Positions 1-8,074 of a stretch of DNA of 47,510 nt are shown one piece after another (position 1 is the first letter of the stretch; every line of letters begins with the position of its first letter). The stretch covers positions 1 to 47,510 of the forward strand of contig JASGCO010000033.1 of NCBI GenBank assembly GCA_030054095.1. Reading direction: 5' to 3'. This stretch comes from Sediminibacterium sp. Lineage in GTDB: Bacteria > Bacteroidota > Bacteroidia > B-17B0 > Aurantibacillaceae. A program made the translations under genes and the position numbers. The notes beneath the pieces are model-generated. The model was not told the origin of the DNA and did not search any database. It saw nothing but the letters and a program-made list of their open reading frames with translations.

Positions 1-2
1 TG

Positions 3-152
3 CAGAACTTCACAATGATTTTTCATGGTTTTGGTTAATACAGTTATTTGTTCCAAACCTAAACCATTTCCGTTAAAAAAACAATAGTGTTTTTCCTGAT
101 TTTTATGCGTCACTAAAAATGGAACCCCTGTAGTATCAGAAAAACTAAAGCT
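3..152 (-). pseudogene. Partial minus-strand coding segment at window edge
   Basis: About 50 codons are open on the minus strand and run off the left edge. They read like real protein, with a central NGNGLGLEQI stretch preceded by LVTHKNQEKHYC. The reading frame stays open upstream into the GC-rich element at 163-304, but no convincing start codon is seen there. The element may therefore have landed in, or replaced, the 5' part of the gene. A diverged copy of the same stretch (HKN, then NGLGLG) occurs as an obviously broken fragment near 47141-47236. I do not recognise the family. It could be the end of an intact neighbouring gene, because the downstream part lies outside the window. Confidence 0.35.
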
Positions 153-162
153 CCTGCATTCA

Positions 163-304
163 CCCCCCGACAAGGGGGCGCAGCGGCAGCCCGGCACAGG
201 GGCTGGCGTGGTTTTGCGCGTGCGCGGAGGCTGAGGCACGAAGACCCCGCAAGCCGCTGCAAAAACCGCCAGACCCCAGCCGGCTATAGCGGAGCACCCG
301 GCCC
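163..304 (+). repeat. GC-rich structured intergenic element, copy A
   Basis: This GC-rich block of about 142 nt lies in AT-richer surroundings. It shares ordered blocks with a copy on the opposite strand at 34409-34547: CCCCCCG (163-169), AGCGGCAGCCC (182-192), GGCTATAGCGGA (282-293) and ACCCGGCC (296-303). Between the second and third blocks lie long complementary arms (GGGGCTGGCG with TTTTGC against GCAAAAACCGCCAG with CCCCAGCC), so the RNA or single strand would fold into a large stem with a variable top. Flavobacteria-type genomes are known to carry intergenic repeats with AGCGGCA and TATAGCGGA ends, which suggests this is one of that dispersed class. Function is unknown: a terminator, an RNA-processing signal or a small non-autonomous mobile element are all possible. 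Confidence 0.7.
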
Positions 305-550
305 GGCGTACCCTGTTTATTAAAACATTCCAACAATACACCAGATGCTTTAGCTCACAAAGAACGTATCGTTAGGCGAGAGCCGGGTGGCGCCTCATAT
401 CATTTAATATTTTTATGATTTACTACTTAGTTGAGCATTAAGAAGTCTGAGATGTTCTGCTGCGAAGGTTTTCGGAAGTAAGTAGCGTGATTTATTCCGT
501 AAGGCAATTGCATTTTGCACTCAATTTTCGGCAGATCTTAAAATTCAGTC

Positions 551-574
551 GCACTTTGTCTTGACACAAAGTGC
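551..574. repeat. Perfect 9-bp hairpin
   Basis: GCACTTTGT (551-559) and ACAAAGTGC (566-574) are perfect reverse complements separated by CTTGAC. No T-tract follows, so it is not a standard terminator. It sits directly before the longer hairpin element at 587-744 and probably belongs to the same repeat unit. Confidence 0.6.
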
Positions 575-586
575 GGCAAAAGTCAA

Positions 587-744
587 GGCTGCGGAACTTT
601 TCGCGGTGAAATTGGCGTGTTGCAAGCCGAAGATTTAAAGGCGGATAAAACGATACCTATTCCTGTAACGCGGCGCTGCAAATCTTCTTCGCACGTGCCT
701 TCGCTTTTGCAACAAGCCATTTCACACGCGAAAATTTCCGAGGC
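587..744. repeat. Long imperfect inverted-repeat element
   Basis: The 28-nt segment 598-625 is almost perfectly complementary to 707-734, with only one offset base in each arm. Complementarity extends outward (GCGGAA against TTTCCG) and inward (AGATTT at 631-636 against AAATCTT at 680-686). The whole can fold into a cruciform or RNA hairpin about 158 nt long. The reading frames across it are short and look like by-products of the structure. Sequence of this kind (a TTGACACAAAGT hairpin followed by CAAGGCTGCGGAA) resembles dispersed intergenic repeats I recall from Bacteroidota. I cannot check copy number here. Confidence 0.6.
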
Positions 745-894
745 CATGTAAAGAGCGTGGGAAGCGCTAAAGCGTTAGGTGCTTTTTGTAGGGAGATTAA
801 ATGGAAACTAGTGGCTTATTTGAATACTAAACGGAGAGGTTGAACCGAATGGGGTAAAAGCCGGGTGGCGCTTGATATTACTATTTTTATTTTT

Positions 895-1155
895 GAACCA
901 TATAAGGCATATAAGGACATATAAGCTGGTTCTTTAATGGATTTTATGTGGCTTTTTTATGGAGTCGTTTTGTTTTAAACGATATAAGGTATGTAAGATC
1001 ATGTAAGGAAGAAGAATAACTTTTCAGATTTTTGTTGTATTCAGGGCTGCTTTGTTGAACGTTTATATAATTTTTAACCGAATAAGGACATAAATGCAAA
1101 CCTTATATGAACCTTATATGAACCTTATATGAACCTTATATGTCTTATATGGTTC
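895..1155. repeat. CATATAAG repeat block with inverted halves
   Basis: The left part, 895-932, holds three spaced CATATAAG units bounded by GAACC and GGTTC. The right part has four perfect tandem copies of the 11-mer AACCTTATATG (1099-1142), followed by TCTTATATGGTTC (1143-1155). The right end is close to the reverse complement of the left end, so about 30 nt at 895-925 can pair with 1124-1155. A degenerate unit lies at 981-1008. No gene lies between the halves. It may be a small repeat-derived mobile element, a protein-binding array or a slippage-prone microsatellite upstream of rpsL. Confidence 0.65.
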
Positions 1156-1435
1156 CAAATGATGGTTCGAAAAAAAGTTCTTTTTTACCTGCCTGCCATT
1201 TTGTGAAGGTCATCTTATTTCGGAACAAACAGTTCGTTACCTCCCATTCAAAACCAGAGTTATTTCCTAAAATTTTAGGTATTTTTCCTGTTTTATAAAA
1301 TTCTGCCTCTGAAATTTTTCAAAATCCCCAAACCTTGCCATTTTGTCAGATCAAAAGCCATTCCCCGGGCTTAAAATTTCGGCGCCAGTCCCTGTGTTTT
1401 TATCTAAATCCCTCAAAAATAATTCATTATGTAGC

Positions 1436-1465
1436 TTGCGAATCAAAATACTTTTATTATCTTTG
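1436..1465 (+). promoter_or_regulatory. Bacteroidota-type promoter of rpsL operon
   Basis: TTG at 1436-1438 is followed after 19 nt by TATCTTTG at 1458-1465, which fits the group's -33 TTG / -7 TANNTTTG consensus. Transcription would start near 1472, giving a leader of about 55 nt before rpsL. The leader contains a short palindrome (CCCAAATTGGG) and an A-rich segment in place of a Shine-Dalgarno site. Confidence 0.75.
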
Positions 1466-1527
1466 CCCTCCCAAATTGGGAAAAACGCTGAAACATTAGT
1501 AAAATCAAGTAATACAGAGGATATAAA

Positions 1528-1932
1528 ATGCCTACAATCTCACAATTAGTTAGAAAAGGTCGCGTAAAACCTACTAACAAGAGCAAATCGGCCGCTTTGG
1601 ATTCATGTCCACAACGCCGTGGGGTATGTACAAAAGTGTACACCACCACCCCTAAAAAACCTAATTCGGCTATGCGTAAAGTAGCCAAGGTACGTTTAAC
1701 CAACAAGCAAGAGGTGATTGCCTACATTCCGGGTGAAGGTCACAACCTGCAGGAACACAGTATCGTACTGGTTCGCGGCGGTCGTGTGAAGGATTTACCA
1801 GGTGTACGTTACCACATTGTGCGCGGTTCGTTAGATACCGCTGGTGTTGACGGTCGTAAACAACAACGTTCAAAATACGGGGCTAAGCGTCCGAAGCCAG
1901 GTGCTGCTGCTGCTCCGGCTAAGAAAAAATAA
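1528..1932 (+). CDS. rpsL: 30S ribosomal protein S12
   Basis: This 134-residue protein is the decoding-centre protein of the small subunit. The TTTPKKPNS loop (residues 39-47) and the GRVKDLPGVRYH segment are intact. Lys43 is the wild-type residue associated with streptomycin sensitivity in other bacteria. The C-terminus has a short Ala/Pro/Lys tail (AAAAPAKKK) beyond the usual end. It is the first gene of the super-operon, 16 nt ahead of rpsG, behind an A-rich leader. Start ATG 1528 is chosen because PTISQLVRKGR is the conserved N-terminus. Confidence 0.98.
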   Translation: MPTISQLVRKGRVKPTNKSKSAALDSCPQRRGVCTKVYTTTPKKPNSAMRKVAKVRLTNKQEVIAYIPGEGHNLQEHSIVLVRGGRVKDLPGVRYHIVRGSLDTAGVDGRKQQRSKYGAKRPKPGAAAAPAKKK

Positions 1933-1948
1933 TTAAAAGTTTGAAGTC

Positions 1949-2416
1949 ATGAGAAAAGCCAGAGCAAAAAAGCACATCTTATTACCAGATCCGATTTACG
2001 GAGATGTATTGGTAACCCGTTTCTTAAATAACTTAATGTACGACGGTAAGAAAAATACCGCTTCGGCCATTTTCCACGAAGCTATCGCTATTGTTGCAAA
2101 ACGTACCAGCGAAGATGGTTTGGAAGTATGGAAAAAAGCCTTAGCGAATATTACGCCTCAGGTAGAAGTACGTTCACGCCGCGTTGGTGGTGCTACGTTC
2201 CAGATCCCTTCGGAGATCCGTCCTGATCGTAAAATTTCTATGGGTATGAAATGGTTAATTCTTTACGCGCGTCGTCGTAACGAAAAATCAATGGCTCAGA
2301 AATTAGCCGGCGAAATCGTTTCTGCTTCAAAAGAAGAGGGTGCCGCTTTCAAAAAGAAAGAAGATACCCACAAAATGGCAGAAGCCAACAAAGCATTTTC
2401 ACACTTTAGATTCTAA
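1949..2416 (+). CDS. rpsG: 30S ribosomal protein S7
   Basis: This 155-residue primary 16S rRNA binding protein organises the head of the 30S subunit. The N-terminus (MRKARAKKH) and the VEVRSRRVGGATFQIP segment are typical of S7, and its length is normal. It lies between rpsL and fusA, 6 nt ahead of fusA, in the conserved str-operon order. In enterobacteria S7 is the translational repressor of this operon. The gap to rpsL is only 16 nt here, so an equivalent binding site is not evident. Confidence 0.98.
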   Translation: MRKARAKKHILLPDPIYGDVLVTRFLNNLMYDGKKNTASAIFHEAIAIVAKRTSEDGLEVWKKALANITPQVEVRSRRVGGATFQIPSEIRPDRKISMGMKWLILYARRRNEKSMAQKLAGEIVSASKEEGAAFKKKEDTHKMAEANKAFSHFRF

Positions 2417-2422
2417 TCCAAC

Positions 2423-4537
2423 ATGAGCGACTTAAGATATACCAGAAATATTGGGATTGCCGCCCATATTGACGCCGGTAAAACAACAACTACCGAGCGT
2501 ATTCTTTATTACACCGGTGTAAATCACAAAATTGGTGAGGTACACGATGGTGCCGCTACCATGGACTGGATGGTGCAGGAGCAGGAGCGTGGTATTACCA
2601 TTACTTCGGCTGCTACAACCTGTTTCTGGAACTACCGCGGAAACAAATACAAGATTAACATTATTGATACTCCGGGTCACGTGGATTTTACCGTAGAAGT
2701 TAACCGCTCTCTGCGTATCCTCGATGGTCTGGTGTTTTTATTTTCAGCTGTTGATGGTGTTGAGCCTCAATCTGAAACTAACTGGCGTTTGGCCGATGGT
2801 TACAACGTTACCCGTATCGGTTTCGTTAATAAAATGGACCGTCAGGGTGCTGACTTCTTAAACGTAGTAAAGCAAACCCGCGAAATTTTAGGTGGTAATG
2901 CTGTGCCTCTGCAATTACCTATCGGTGCTGAAGAAAACTTTAAAGGGGTGGTTGATTTAATCAACAACCGCGGAATGGTTTGGAATGAGTCTGACAAAGG
3001 GATGACTTACGAAGTAGTGCCTATTCCTGATGATATGAAGGAAGATGTGGCACACTGGCGTGAGAAAATGCTGGAAGCGGTTTCTGAGTTTGATGACCAG
3101 ATCATGGAAAAATTCTTCGAAAACCCTGATAGCATTACTGAGCGTGAAGTATTAGACGCTTTACGTAAAGCTTGCGTGGCTAACAAAATCGTTCCAATGG
3201 TGTGTGGTTCTTCGTTCAAGAACAAAGGGGTACAAACCATGCTGGATTTAGTGATGGAGTTAATGCCTTCGCCATTAGATAAAGAAAATATTAAAGGTAC
3301 CAATCCTGATACCGGTGCTGAAGTAACCCGTAAACCGGACGCGAAAGATCCGTTTACCGCTTTAGCGTTTAAAATTGCTACTGACCCGTTTGTAGGTCGT
3401 TTAGCATTTTTCCGCGCGTATTCAGGTCGTTTGGATGCCGGTTCTTATGTACTGAACACCCGTTCAGGTGCAAAAGAGCGTATCTCCCGTATTTTCCAGA
3501 TGCACGCCAACAAACAAAATCCTGTTGAATTTATTGAGGCAGGTGATATTGGCGCGGCAGTAGGATTTAAAGACATCCGCACGGGTGATACCTTGTGTGA
3601 TGAGAAAAACCCTATCGTTCTGGAAGCAATGAAATTCCCTGAGCCGGTAATTGGTATCGCTATTGAGCCTAAAACTCAAGGTGACTTAGACCGTTTAGGT
3701 GTTGCTTTAAATAAATTATCGGAAGAGGATCCTACGTTCCGTGTAAAAACCGACGAAGATTCTGGTCAAACCATTATTTCCGGTATGGGTGAGTTACACT
3801 TAGAGATTATTGTTGACCGTTTAAAACGTGAGTTTAAAGTAGAAGTTAACGAAGGTGCGCCTCAGGTAGCTTATAAAGAGTCGGTTACTACTGCTATTGA
3901 ACACCGCGAGGTTTACAAAAAACAATCAGGTGGTCGTGGTAAATTTGCTGATATCTATGTGGAAATGGGTCCTGTGGATGAAGATTACGACAGAACAAAA
4001 GGTGATTTACAGTTCTTAAATGAAATTACCGGTGGTAACATTCCACGCGAGTTTATCCCTGCGGTTGAAAAAGGCTTTAAAGCCTCTTTGGCCAATGGTG
4101 TATTAGCTGGTTACCCGCTGGTAGGATTAAAAGTACGTTTAATGGATGGTAGCTACCACGCGGTTGACTCCGATTCATTATCGTTCGAGATCTGTGCTAA
4201 AACGGCTTACCGTGAAGCGTTAGGAAAATGTAAGCCTGTGTTGTTAGAGCCTATCATGAAAATTGAGGTATTAACACCAGAGCAAAACATGGGTGATGTG
4301 GTAGGTGACTTAAACCGTCGCCGTGGTCAAATTGAAGGGATGGATTCTAAAGGAACATCGCAGGTAATTAAAGCGAAAGTGCCATTATCTGAAATGTTTG
4401 GTTACGTAACACAATTACGTACCTTAACTTCAGGTCGCGCGTCTTCAACAATGGAATTCAGCCACTATGCTGAAACACCAGCTAACATTGCCGCTGATGT
4501 AATTGCTAAAGCAAAAGGCAGAGCAGAAAAAGTTTAA
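2423..4537 (+). CDS. fusA: Translation elongation factor G
   Basis: This 704-residue GTPase drives translocation of tRNA and mRNA on the ribosome and also helps recycle ribosomes. The GTP-binding motifs are intact: AHIDAGKT (14-21), DTPGH (82-86) and NKMD (136-139). The domain II to V order follows, with the conserved SGMGELHLE stretch in the middle. Length is normal for a canonical EF-G. It is co-transcribed with rpsL and rpsG. tuf, which follows fusA in many bacteria, is absent, and rpsJ follows directly after 29 nt. Confidence 0.98.
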   Translation: MSDLRYTRNIGIAAHIDAGKTTTTERILYYTGVNHKIGEVHDGAATMDWMVQEQERGITITSAATTCFWNYRGNKYKINIIDTPGHVDFTVEVNRSLRILDGLVFLFSAVDGVEPQSETNWRLADGYNVTRIGFVNKMDRQGADFLNVVKQTREILGGNAVPLQLPIGAEENFKGVVDLINNRGMVWNESDKGMTYEVVPIPDDMKEDVAHWREKMLEAVSEFDDQIMEKFFENPDSITEREVLDALRKACVANKIVPMVCGSSFKNKGVQTMLDLVMELMPSPLDKENIKGTNPDTGAEVTRKPDAKDPFTALAFKIATDPFVGRLAFFRAYSGRLDAGSYVLNTRSGAKERISRIFQMHANKQNPVEFIEAGDIGAAVGFKDIRTGDTLCDEKNPIVLEAMKFPEPVIGIAIEPKTQGDLDRLGVALNKLSEEDPTFRVKTDEDSGQTIISGMGELHLEIIVDRLKREFKVEVNEGAPQVAYKESVTTAIEHREVYKKQSGGRGKFADIYVEMGPVDEDYDRTKGDLQFLNEITGGNIPREFIPAVEKGFKASLANGVLAGYPLVGLKVRLMDGSYHAVDSDSLSFEICAKTAYREALGKCKPVLLEPIMKIEVLTPEQNMGDVVGDLNRRRGQIEGMDSKGTSQVIKAKVPLSEMFGYVTQLRTLTSGRASSTMEFSHYAETPANIAADVIAKAKGRAEKV

Positions 4538-4566
4538 TAATTATTCATTAACACGTTCTTTATAAA

Positions 4567-4872
4567 ATGAGCCAACGAATCAGAATAAAACTAAAATCAT
4601 ACGATTACAATCTGGTAGATAAATCAGCTGAGAAAATCGTAAAAACGGTAAAAGCTACCGGAGCAGTGGTAAATGGTCCTATTCCTTTACCTACCAACAA
4701 ACGGATCTTTACCGTTTTGATGTCGCCACACGTTAACAAAAAAGCGCGTGATCAGTACCAGTTGTGTGCTTACAAACGTTTGTTAGACATCTACAGTTCA
4801 TCATCAAAAACCGTAGATGCGTTAATGAAGTTAGAATTGCCTAGTGGTGTTGAGGTAGAAATCAAGGTTTAA
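4567..4872 (+). CDS. rpsJ: 30S ribosomal protein S10
   Basis: This 101-residue protein opens the S10 cluster. It begins MSQRIRIKLKSYD and contains the conserved VNGPIPLPTNK loop. S10 is a 30S head protein and, as NusE in other bacteria, part of antitermination complexes. The 58 nt between it and rplC are AT-rich, with no convincing promoter or S10-type (L4-regulated) leader visible. Confidence 0.98.
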   Translation: MSQRIRIKLKSYDYNLVDKSAEKIVKTVKATGAVVNGPIPLPTNKRIFTVLMSPHVNKKARDQYQLCAYKRLLDIYSSSSKTVDALMKLELPSGVEVEIKV

Positions 4873-4930
4873 CAGCGCCGGGTTTAAGGGTTAAATAATT
4901 AATTATATAAAAAAGTAAAAACAAGATAAA

Positions 4931-5554
4931 ATGTCTGGAATAATTGGTAAAAAAATCGGAATGACCAGCTTTTTCGATGCCAATGGTAAATACATACCAT
5001 GCACAGTAATAGAAGCGGGTCCTTGCGTAGTAACGCAAGTAAAAACCAATGAGAAAGACGGATACTCGGCTCTTCAGTTAGCATTTGATGAGAAAAAAGA
5101 AAAACACACATCATCTGCCATGAAAGGTCATTTTGCTTTGGCGAAAACTACGCCTAAGCGTAAAATAGTAGAGTTCCGCTCATTTGAAGAACAAAAAAAT
5201 TTAGGTGATGTAATCACCGTTGAACTGTTTGCGGAAGGTGATTTCGTAGATGTAATCGGTACCTCAAAAGGTAAAGGTTTTCAGGGTGTTGTAAAACGCC
5301 ATGGTTTCAGCGGGGTAGGGCATGCCAATAAATCTCACGGTCAGCACGATCGTGAAAGAGCACCCGGTTCGTTAGGTGCTTCATCTGATCCTTCGCGTGT
5401 AATGAAAGGTATGCGTATGGCGGGTCGTATGGGTGGAGACCGTGTAAAAATGTCGAACCTGGAAGTAGTAAAAATTATGGCTGACAAGAACGTTCTTTTA
5501 ATTAAAGGATCGGTTCCTGGAGCTAAGGGGTCTTACGTTTTAATTGAGAAGTAA
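4931..5554 (+). CDS. rplC: 50S ribosomal protein L3
   Basis: This 207-residue large-subunit protein reaches the peptidyl transferase centre. The N-terminus (MSGIIGKKIGMTSFFD), the GTSKGKGFQGVVKRHGF segment and the GRMGGDRVK loop identify it. The SHGQ site corresponds to the region whose glutamine is methylated in other bacteria. It ends 2 nt before rplD, so the two are probably translationally coupled. Confidence 0.98.
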   Translation: MSGIIGKKIGMTSFFDANGKYIPCTVIEAGPCVVTQVKTNEKDGYSALQLAFDEKKEKHTSSAMKGHFALAKTTPKRKIVEFRSFEEQKNLGDVITVELFAEGDFVDVIGTSKGKGFQGVVKRHGFSGVGHANKSHGQHDRERAPGSLGASSDPSRVMKGMRMAGRMGGDRVKMSNLEVVKIMADKNVLLIKGSVPGAKGSYVLIEK

Positions 5555-5556
5555 TC

Positions 5557-6186
5557 ATGCAAGCAGAAGTATTAAATATCAGTGGTAAAAAGACATCGAA
5601 AACAGTAGAACTGATCGATGCGATTTATAAAGCAGAAACTAATGAGCATTGCGTTTACTTGGACGTGAAACAATTCCTGGCTAACCAGCGTCAGGGTACG
5701 CATAAATCAAAAGAACGTGCAGAGATTGCACGTACCACAAAAAAATTAAAGAGACAAAAAGGTACCGGTGGCGCCCGTGCGGGTTCTATGAAATCACCTT
5801 TATTTGTAGGTGGTGGCCGTGTATTTGGACCAAAACCACGCGATTACTCGTTCAAACTGAACAAAAAAGTAAAAACTCTGGCGCGTATCTCAGCTTTATC
5901 ATCTAAAGCTAAAGATCAGGCGATCACGGTTCTGGAAGATTTCAATTTTGAAGCGCCAAAAACCAAGAGTTATACTGATTTGATCAAAAATTTGAACCTG
6001 AACGATAAAAAAACCTTGTTGGTGTTAGGTGCACACAACAAAAATGTATATTTGTCGTCCCGAAATTTACAGAAAGCCAAAGTGGTAGTAGCTTCAGACT
6101 TAAATACGTTTGATATTCTGAATGCTGACAACGTGATTTTAGCTGAAAGTTCGGTGAAAGTAATTGAAACAATTTTAAATAAGTAA
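5557..6186 (+). CDS. rplD: 50S ribosomal protein L4
   Basis: This 209-residue L4/uL4 protein lines the peptide exit tunnel. The KGTGGARAGS and GGGRVFGPKPRDYS segments form the conserved tunnel loop. The C-terminal half carries the helix-forming region found in all bacterial L4 proteins. It is tightly packed between rplC (2 nt) and rplW (2 nt). L4 is the repressor of the S10 operon in gammaproteobacteria, but no matching leader is seen here. Confidence 0.97.
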   Translation: MQAEVLNISGKKTSKTVELIDAIYKAETNEHCVYLDVKQFLANQRQGTHKSKERAEIARTTKKLKRQKGTGGARAGSMKSPLFVGGGRVFGPKPRDYSFKLNKKVKTLARISALSSKAKDQAITVLEDFNFEAPKTKSYTDLIKNLNLNDKKTLLVLGAHNKNVYLSSRNLQKAKVVVASDLNTFDILNADNVILAESSVKVIETILNK

Positions 6187-6188
6187 GA

Positions 6189-6479
6189 ATGGAAATCTTA
6201 ATAAAGCCAATTATCACCGAAAAACAAACGGCTCAGGCTGAGAAGCTGAACCGTTACGCGTTTGTTGTGAACACCAAGGCGAATAAACTGGAAATAAAAG
6301 AGGCTATTGAAAAAATGTACAACGTAAAAGTGGATTCTGTGAATACACAGCAGTACGTTGGTAAGGTGAAAACCCGCAATACCACCCGTGGTTTGGCTGT
6401 TGGCCGAGTTAACCGCAGCAAAAAAGCCATCGTTACCCTTAAAGAGGGAGAAGTAATTGATTTTTACGCTAACATTTAA
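6189..6479 (+). CDS. rplW: 50S ribosomal protein L23
   Basis: This 96-residue protein sits at the tunnel exit and is the docking site for trigger factor and SRP. It shows the LIKPIITEKQT start and the YAFVVNTKANKLEIKEAIE core typical of L23. Length is normal. It lies 2 nt after rplD and 18 nt before rplB, as expected in an S10 cluster. Confidence 0.97.
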   Translation: MEILIKPIITEKQTAQAEKLNRYAFVVNTKANKLEIKEAIEKMYNVKVDSVNTQQYVGKVKTRNTTRGLAVGRVNRSKKAIVTLKEGEVIDFYANI

Positions 6480-6497
6480 TAGTAAAGAATTTTTAAA

Positions 6498-7322
6498 ATG
6501 GGATTAAGAAAGTATAGACCGCTAACGCCAAGCTTGCGTTACAAACTATCGGCCGATTTCGCTGAAATTACAGCATCGAAGCCTGAGAAAAGTTTAGTTG
6601 TGTCTGCAAAATCAAGCGGAGGACGTAATAACTCCGGTAAAATGACCGTACGCTACATTGGTGGTGGTCATAAAAAAGCTTATCGTATTATTGACTTTAA
6701 ACGCGAGAAAGATGGAATCGAAGGTACCGTTACCACCGTCGAGTATGATCCGAATCGCTCAGCTCGTATCGCTTTGGTAGTATATAAAGATGGCGAAAAA
6801 CGCTATATTATTGCTCCAAACGGATTACAGGTAGGCCAGAAAGTAATGTCAGGATCCAAAGCGGCTCCTGAGGTAGGGAACACGTTATTCCTTTCCGACA
6901 TTCCTCTGGGTACCATTATCCATAATATCGAGTTGCGTCCCGGTCAGGGTGCAGCATTGGCACGCAGTGCAGGTACTTATGCGCAGTTAACCGCCCGCGA
7001 AGGTAAATATGCGGTGTTACGTATGCCTTCAGGTGAGGTGCGCATGATTTTAATTACCTGTAAAGCTACCATTGGTGCAGTATCTAACCCCGATCACAAC
7101 CTTGAAGTGCATGGTAAAGCCGGCCGCAGACGCTGGTTGGGCCGTCGTCCTCGTAACAGACCAGTGGCGATGAACCCGGTAGATCATCCAATGGGTGGTG
7201 GTGAAGGTAGAGCATCAGGAGGTCACCCACGCTCACGCAAGGGTATCCCTGCTAAAGGCTACAAAACCCGTTACCCTAAGAAGTCATCGAACAAGCACAT
7301 CATTGAAAGAAGAAAAAAATAA
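6498..7322 (+). CDS. rplB: 50S ribosomal protein L2
   Basis: This 274-residue primary 23S rRNA binding protein is needed for subunit association and peptidyl transfer. The conserved NPVDHPMGGGEGR segment contains the histidine implicated in peptidyl transferase activity, and GRRPRNRPVAMNP precedes it. Length is normal. A hairpin (7341-7360) lies in the 57-nt gap before rpsS, the longest gap so far within this cluster. Confidence 0.98.
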   Translation: MGLRKYRPLTPSLRYKLSADFAEITASKPEKSLVVSAKSSGGRNNSGKMTVRYIGGGHKKAYRIIDFKREKDGIEGTVTTVEYDPNRSARIALVVYKDGEKRYIIAPNGLQVGQKVMSGSKAAPEVGNTLFLSDIPLGTIIHNIELRPGQGAALARSAGTYAQLTAREGKYAVLRMPSGEVRMILITCKATIGAVSNPDHNLEVHGKAGRRRWLGRRPRNRPVAMNPVDHPMGGGEGRASGGHPRSRKGIPAKGYKTRYPKKSSNKHIIERRKK

Positions 7323-7340
7323 TTAATTAACGTTTAATGG

Positions 7341-7360
7341 TCCCGGTGTAAAAACCGGGA
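7341..7360 (+). promoter_or_regulatory. Hairpin between rplB and rpsS
   Basis: TCCCGGT (7341-7347) and ACCGGGA (7354-7360) form a perfect 7-bp stem with the loop GTAAAA. Only TTTC follows, so termination is likely to be weak or absent. It could stabilise mRNA ends or serve as a ribosomal-protein binding site in the rpsS leader. Confidence 0.6.
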
Positions 7361-7379
7361 TTTCAAAACCAAAAGAAAA

Positions 7380-7649
7380 ATGGCAAGATCATTAAAAAAA
7401 GGACCCTTCATAGACCACAATGTGGCTGAGAAGGTTGAAAAAATGAACGCTAGCGGGAAAAAATCTGCGATCAAAACGTGGGCCCGTCGTTCTACCATTC
7501 CACCTGATTTCGTGGGGCACACATTTGCCGTGCACAATGGCAAAAACTTTATTCCTGTTTATGTTACTGAAAACATGGTAGGGCATAAGTTAGGTGAGTT
7601 CGCTCCAACACGTGTATTTAAAGGTCACGCTGGTCATAATAAAAAATAA
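7380..7649 (+). CDS. rpsS: 30S ribosomal protein S19
   Basis: This 89-residue protein of the 30S head contacts tRNA and S13. It begins MARSLKKGPFID and contains TWARRSTIPPDFVGHTFAVHNGK, cut here only by wording, both diagnostic of S19. Length is normal. It has a leader hairpin upstream and is followed after 30 nt by rplV. Confidence 0.97.
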   Translation: MARSLKKGPFIDHNVAEKVEKMNASGKKSAIKTWARRSTIPPDFVGHTFAVHNGKNFIPVYVTENMVGHKLGEFAPTRVFKGHAGHNKK

Positions 7650-7679
7650 TTAGTAAAGACTTAAAAGACATTAGAAATC

Positions 7680-8072
7680 ATGGGGAAAAGAAAAAGATTA
7701 GTAGCCGAAAAACGTAAAGAAGCGAATAAATCGAAATACTTTGCTAAACTGAATAATTGTCCTACATCGCCTCGTAAAATGCGCCAGGTGGCGGATTTAG
7801 TAAGAGGAATGGATGTATATCAGGCGTTGAACATTCTGAAATTCAACACCCGCGAGGCATCGGGTCGTTTGGAGAAGCTGTTAAAATCAGCTATTGCCAA
7901 TTACGAATCGAAAGCCAATGCCAAAGTAGAGGAAAACACCTTATTTGTAAAAGAAATTATGGTTGACAGCGCGTTACAGGTAAAACGTTTACGCACTGCT
8001 CCTCAGGGCCGTGGATACCGGATCAGAAAACGCTCAAATCATGTAACATTAATTCTAGACACAAAAAATTAA
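7680..8072 (+). CDS. rplV: 50S ribosomal protein L22
   Basis: This 130-residue protein has an extended beta-hairpin that lines the exit tunnel and is a known site of macrolide-resistance mutations in other species. The SPRKMRQVADLVRG helix and the RTAPQGRGYRIRKRSNH tip are present. It has a lysine-rich N-terminal extension of about 20 residues before the core. It is 2 nt from rpsC. Confidence 0.97.
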   Translation: MGKRKRLVAEKRKEANKSKYFAKLNNCPTSPRKMRQVADLVRGMDVYQALNILKFNTREASGRLEKLLKSAIANYESKANAKVEENTLFVKEIMVDSALQVKRLRTAPQGRGYRIRKRSNHVTLILDTKN

Positions 8073-8074
8073 TC

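Larger units (their letters stand above)
381..871. repeat. Direct repeats AGCCGGGTGGCGC bounding a 465-bp segment
   Basis: AGCCGGGTGGCGC occurs at 381-393 and again at 859-871. Both copies continue into similar AT-rich sequence (C/T-TCATAT or TGATATT, then ATTTTTAT). The interval between them contains the hairpins at 551-574 and 587-744. The arrangement could reflect two copies of a short dispersed repeat, or the boundaries of an old insertion. No transposase or target duplication is visible. Confidence 0.5.
305..1435. other. Gene-free, repeat-rich stretch upstream of rpsL
   Basis: I find no convincing gene here. The stretch contains direct repeats (381-393 and 859-871), a perfect hairpin (551-574), a long imperfect hairpin (587-744) and the CATATAAG repeat block (895-1155). 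The short sequence TGCCATTTTGT occurs twice, at 1194-1204 and 1336-1346. The small reading frames present lack coding character and start in repeat sequence. The rest, 1156-1435, is AT-rich and otherwise unremarkable. Confidence 0.6.

Noticed and set aside
1099..1142. Tandem repeats considered as a CRISPR array
   Set aside because: The units are 11 bp and directly adjacent, without spacers, and no cas gene is present in the window.
1343..1549. 68-codon + strand reading frame just before rpsL
   Set aside because: It overlaps the rpsL promoter and start, has no recognisable sequence and is explained by chance openness.
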